Source of the DNA: JBFXIE01 sp050176255
GTDB lineage: Bacteria; Pseudomonadota; Gammaproteobacteria; Burkholderiales; Burkholderiaceae_C
Assembly: GCF_050176255.1 (NCBI RefSeq)
Contig: NZ_JBFXIE010000049.1
Direction: 5' to 3' (one strand)
DNA: 22,793 nucleotides
Under the pieces are notes generated by a model. It ran no database searches. It saw nothing but the letters and a program-made list of their open reading frames with translations, and had not been told where the DNA came from. The translations under genes were made by a program, and so were the position numbers. Below are positions 22,658 through 22,793 of this stretch, piece after piece (the first letter of the stretch is position 1; each line of letters begins with the position of its first letter).

Positions 22658-22730
22658 CCTATGTTAATTGGTGCTTCAGTCCCTGCCCATAGTGAAGAGG
22701 ACTTCAACGTTATTGCATTCCAACGCAAAA

Positions 22731-22759
22731 CGCCCTCCCACGGTTTAAGTGGGAGGGCG
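22731..22759 (-). terminator. rRNA operon terminator
   Basis: CGCCCTCCCAC pairs perfectly with GTGGGAGGGCG (11 bp) across a 7-base loop. On the minus strand it is followed by TTTTGCG, and it lies 16 bases beyond the 3' end of the 5S rRNA. This is a strong intrinsic terminator in the expected place. Confidence 0.85.
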
Positions 22760-22775
22760 GTTTGGGGCTGAAGGA

Positions 22776-22793
22776 GCCTGACGATGACCTACT
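22776..22793 (-). rRNA. rrf: 5S ribosomal RNA, 3' end only
   Basis: The last 18 bases of the window, read on the minus strand, are AGTAGGTCATCGTCAGGC, the usual 3' end of betaproteobacterial 5S rRNA. A strong terminator follows at once. The rest of the gene and the rRNA operon lie outside the window. With only 18 bases the call depends on my memory of the 5S end plus the terminator. Confidence 0.8.

Noticed and set aside
1..22793. CRISPR array, insertion sequence or prophage
   Set aside because: I saw no regularly spaced repeats, transposase, integrase or phage structural genes; the repeats present are short tandem units or the dispersed hairpin family.

Overview
The window is high-GC, gene-dense DNA from a betaproteobacterium. 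Three things point to the order Burkholderiales, most likely the family Comamonadaceae (Acidovorax/Delftia-like). These are the flagellar gene order, an intergenic hairpin repeat built on AGCGCTT/AAGCGCT that I recognise from that family (memory, not a search), and a neighbourhood of leucine catabolism and aceK genes. No stretch longer than 300 bases lacks a gene; the longest gap is 20603-20872.

Region 1 (1-11360, + strand) is a flagellar axial operon: flgC (3' end only), flgD, flgE, flgF, flgG, flgH, a 328-residue secreted protein of unknown function, flgI, flgJ, flgK and flgL. Together they encode the rod, hook cap, hook, L and P rings, the rod cap/muramidase and the two hook-filament junction proteins. 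The unknown gene sits directly between the L-ring and P-ring genes and starts on the base after the flgH stop codon. It is the best candidate here for an undescribed component.

Region 2 (11532-13403, + strand) has an HDOD protein with a degenerate EAL-like N-terminus (YuxH/CdgJ type, plausibly linked to motility control) and a LysE/RhtB exporter. A hairpin repeat just before the exporter may carry its promoter.

Region 3 (13514-20602, - strand) reads right to left. It holds a beta-carbonic anhydrase, aceK (isocitrate dehydrogenase kinase/phosphatase), an acetyl-CoA C-acetyltransferase overlapping aceK by four bases, a strong terminator-like hairpin, a methyl-accepting chemotaxis protein, a short-chain-type acyl-CoA dehydrogenase preceded by six hexanucleotide repeats, and a YchJ/UPF0225 protein. 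The common metabolic theme is acetyl-CoA and glyoxylate-shunt control plus acyl-CoA oxidation.

Region 4 (20603-22793, - strand) holds isovaleryl-CoA dehydrogenase (liuA) and, upstream of it, the MerR-type regulator liuR. A perfect 16-bp palindrome lies between them and is probably the LiuR operator. The window ends at the last 18 bases of a 5S rRNA on the minus strand, followed by a strong terminator. An rRNA operon therefore ends just upstream of liuR.

Most other long open frames on either strand are antisense or frame-shifted shadows of these high-GC genes.
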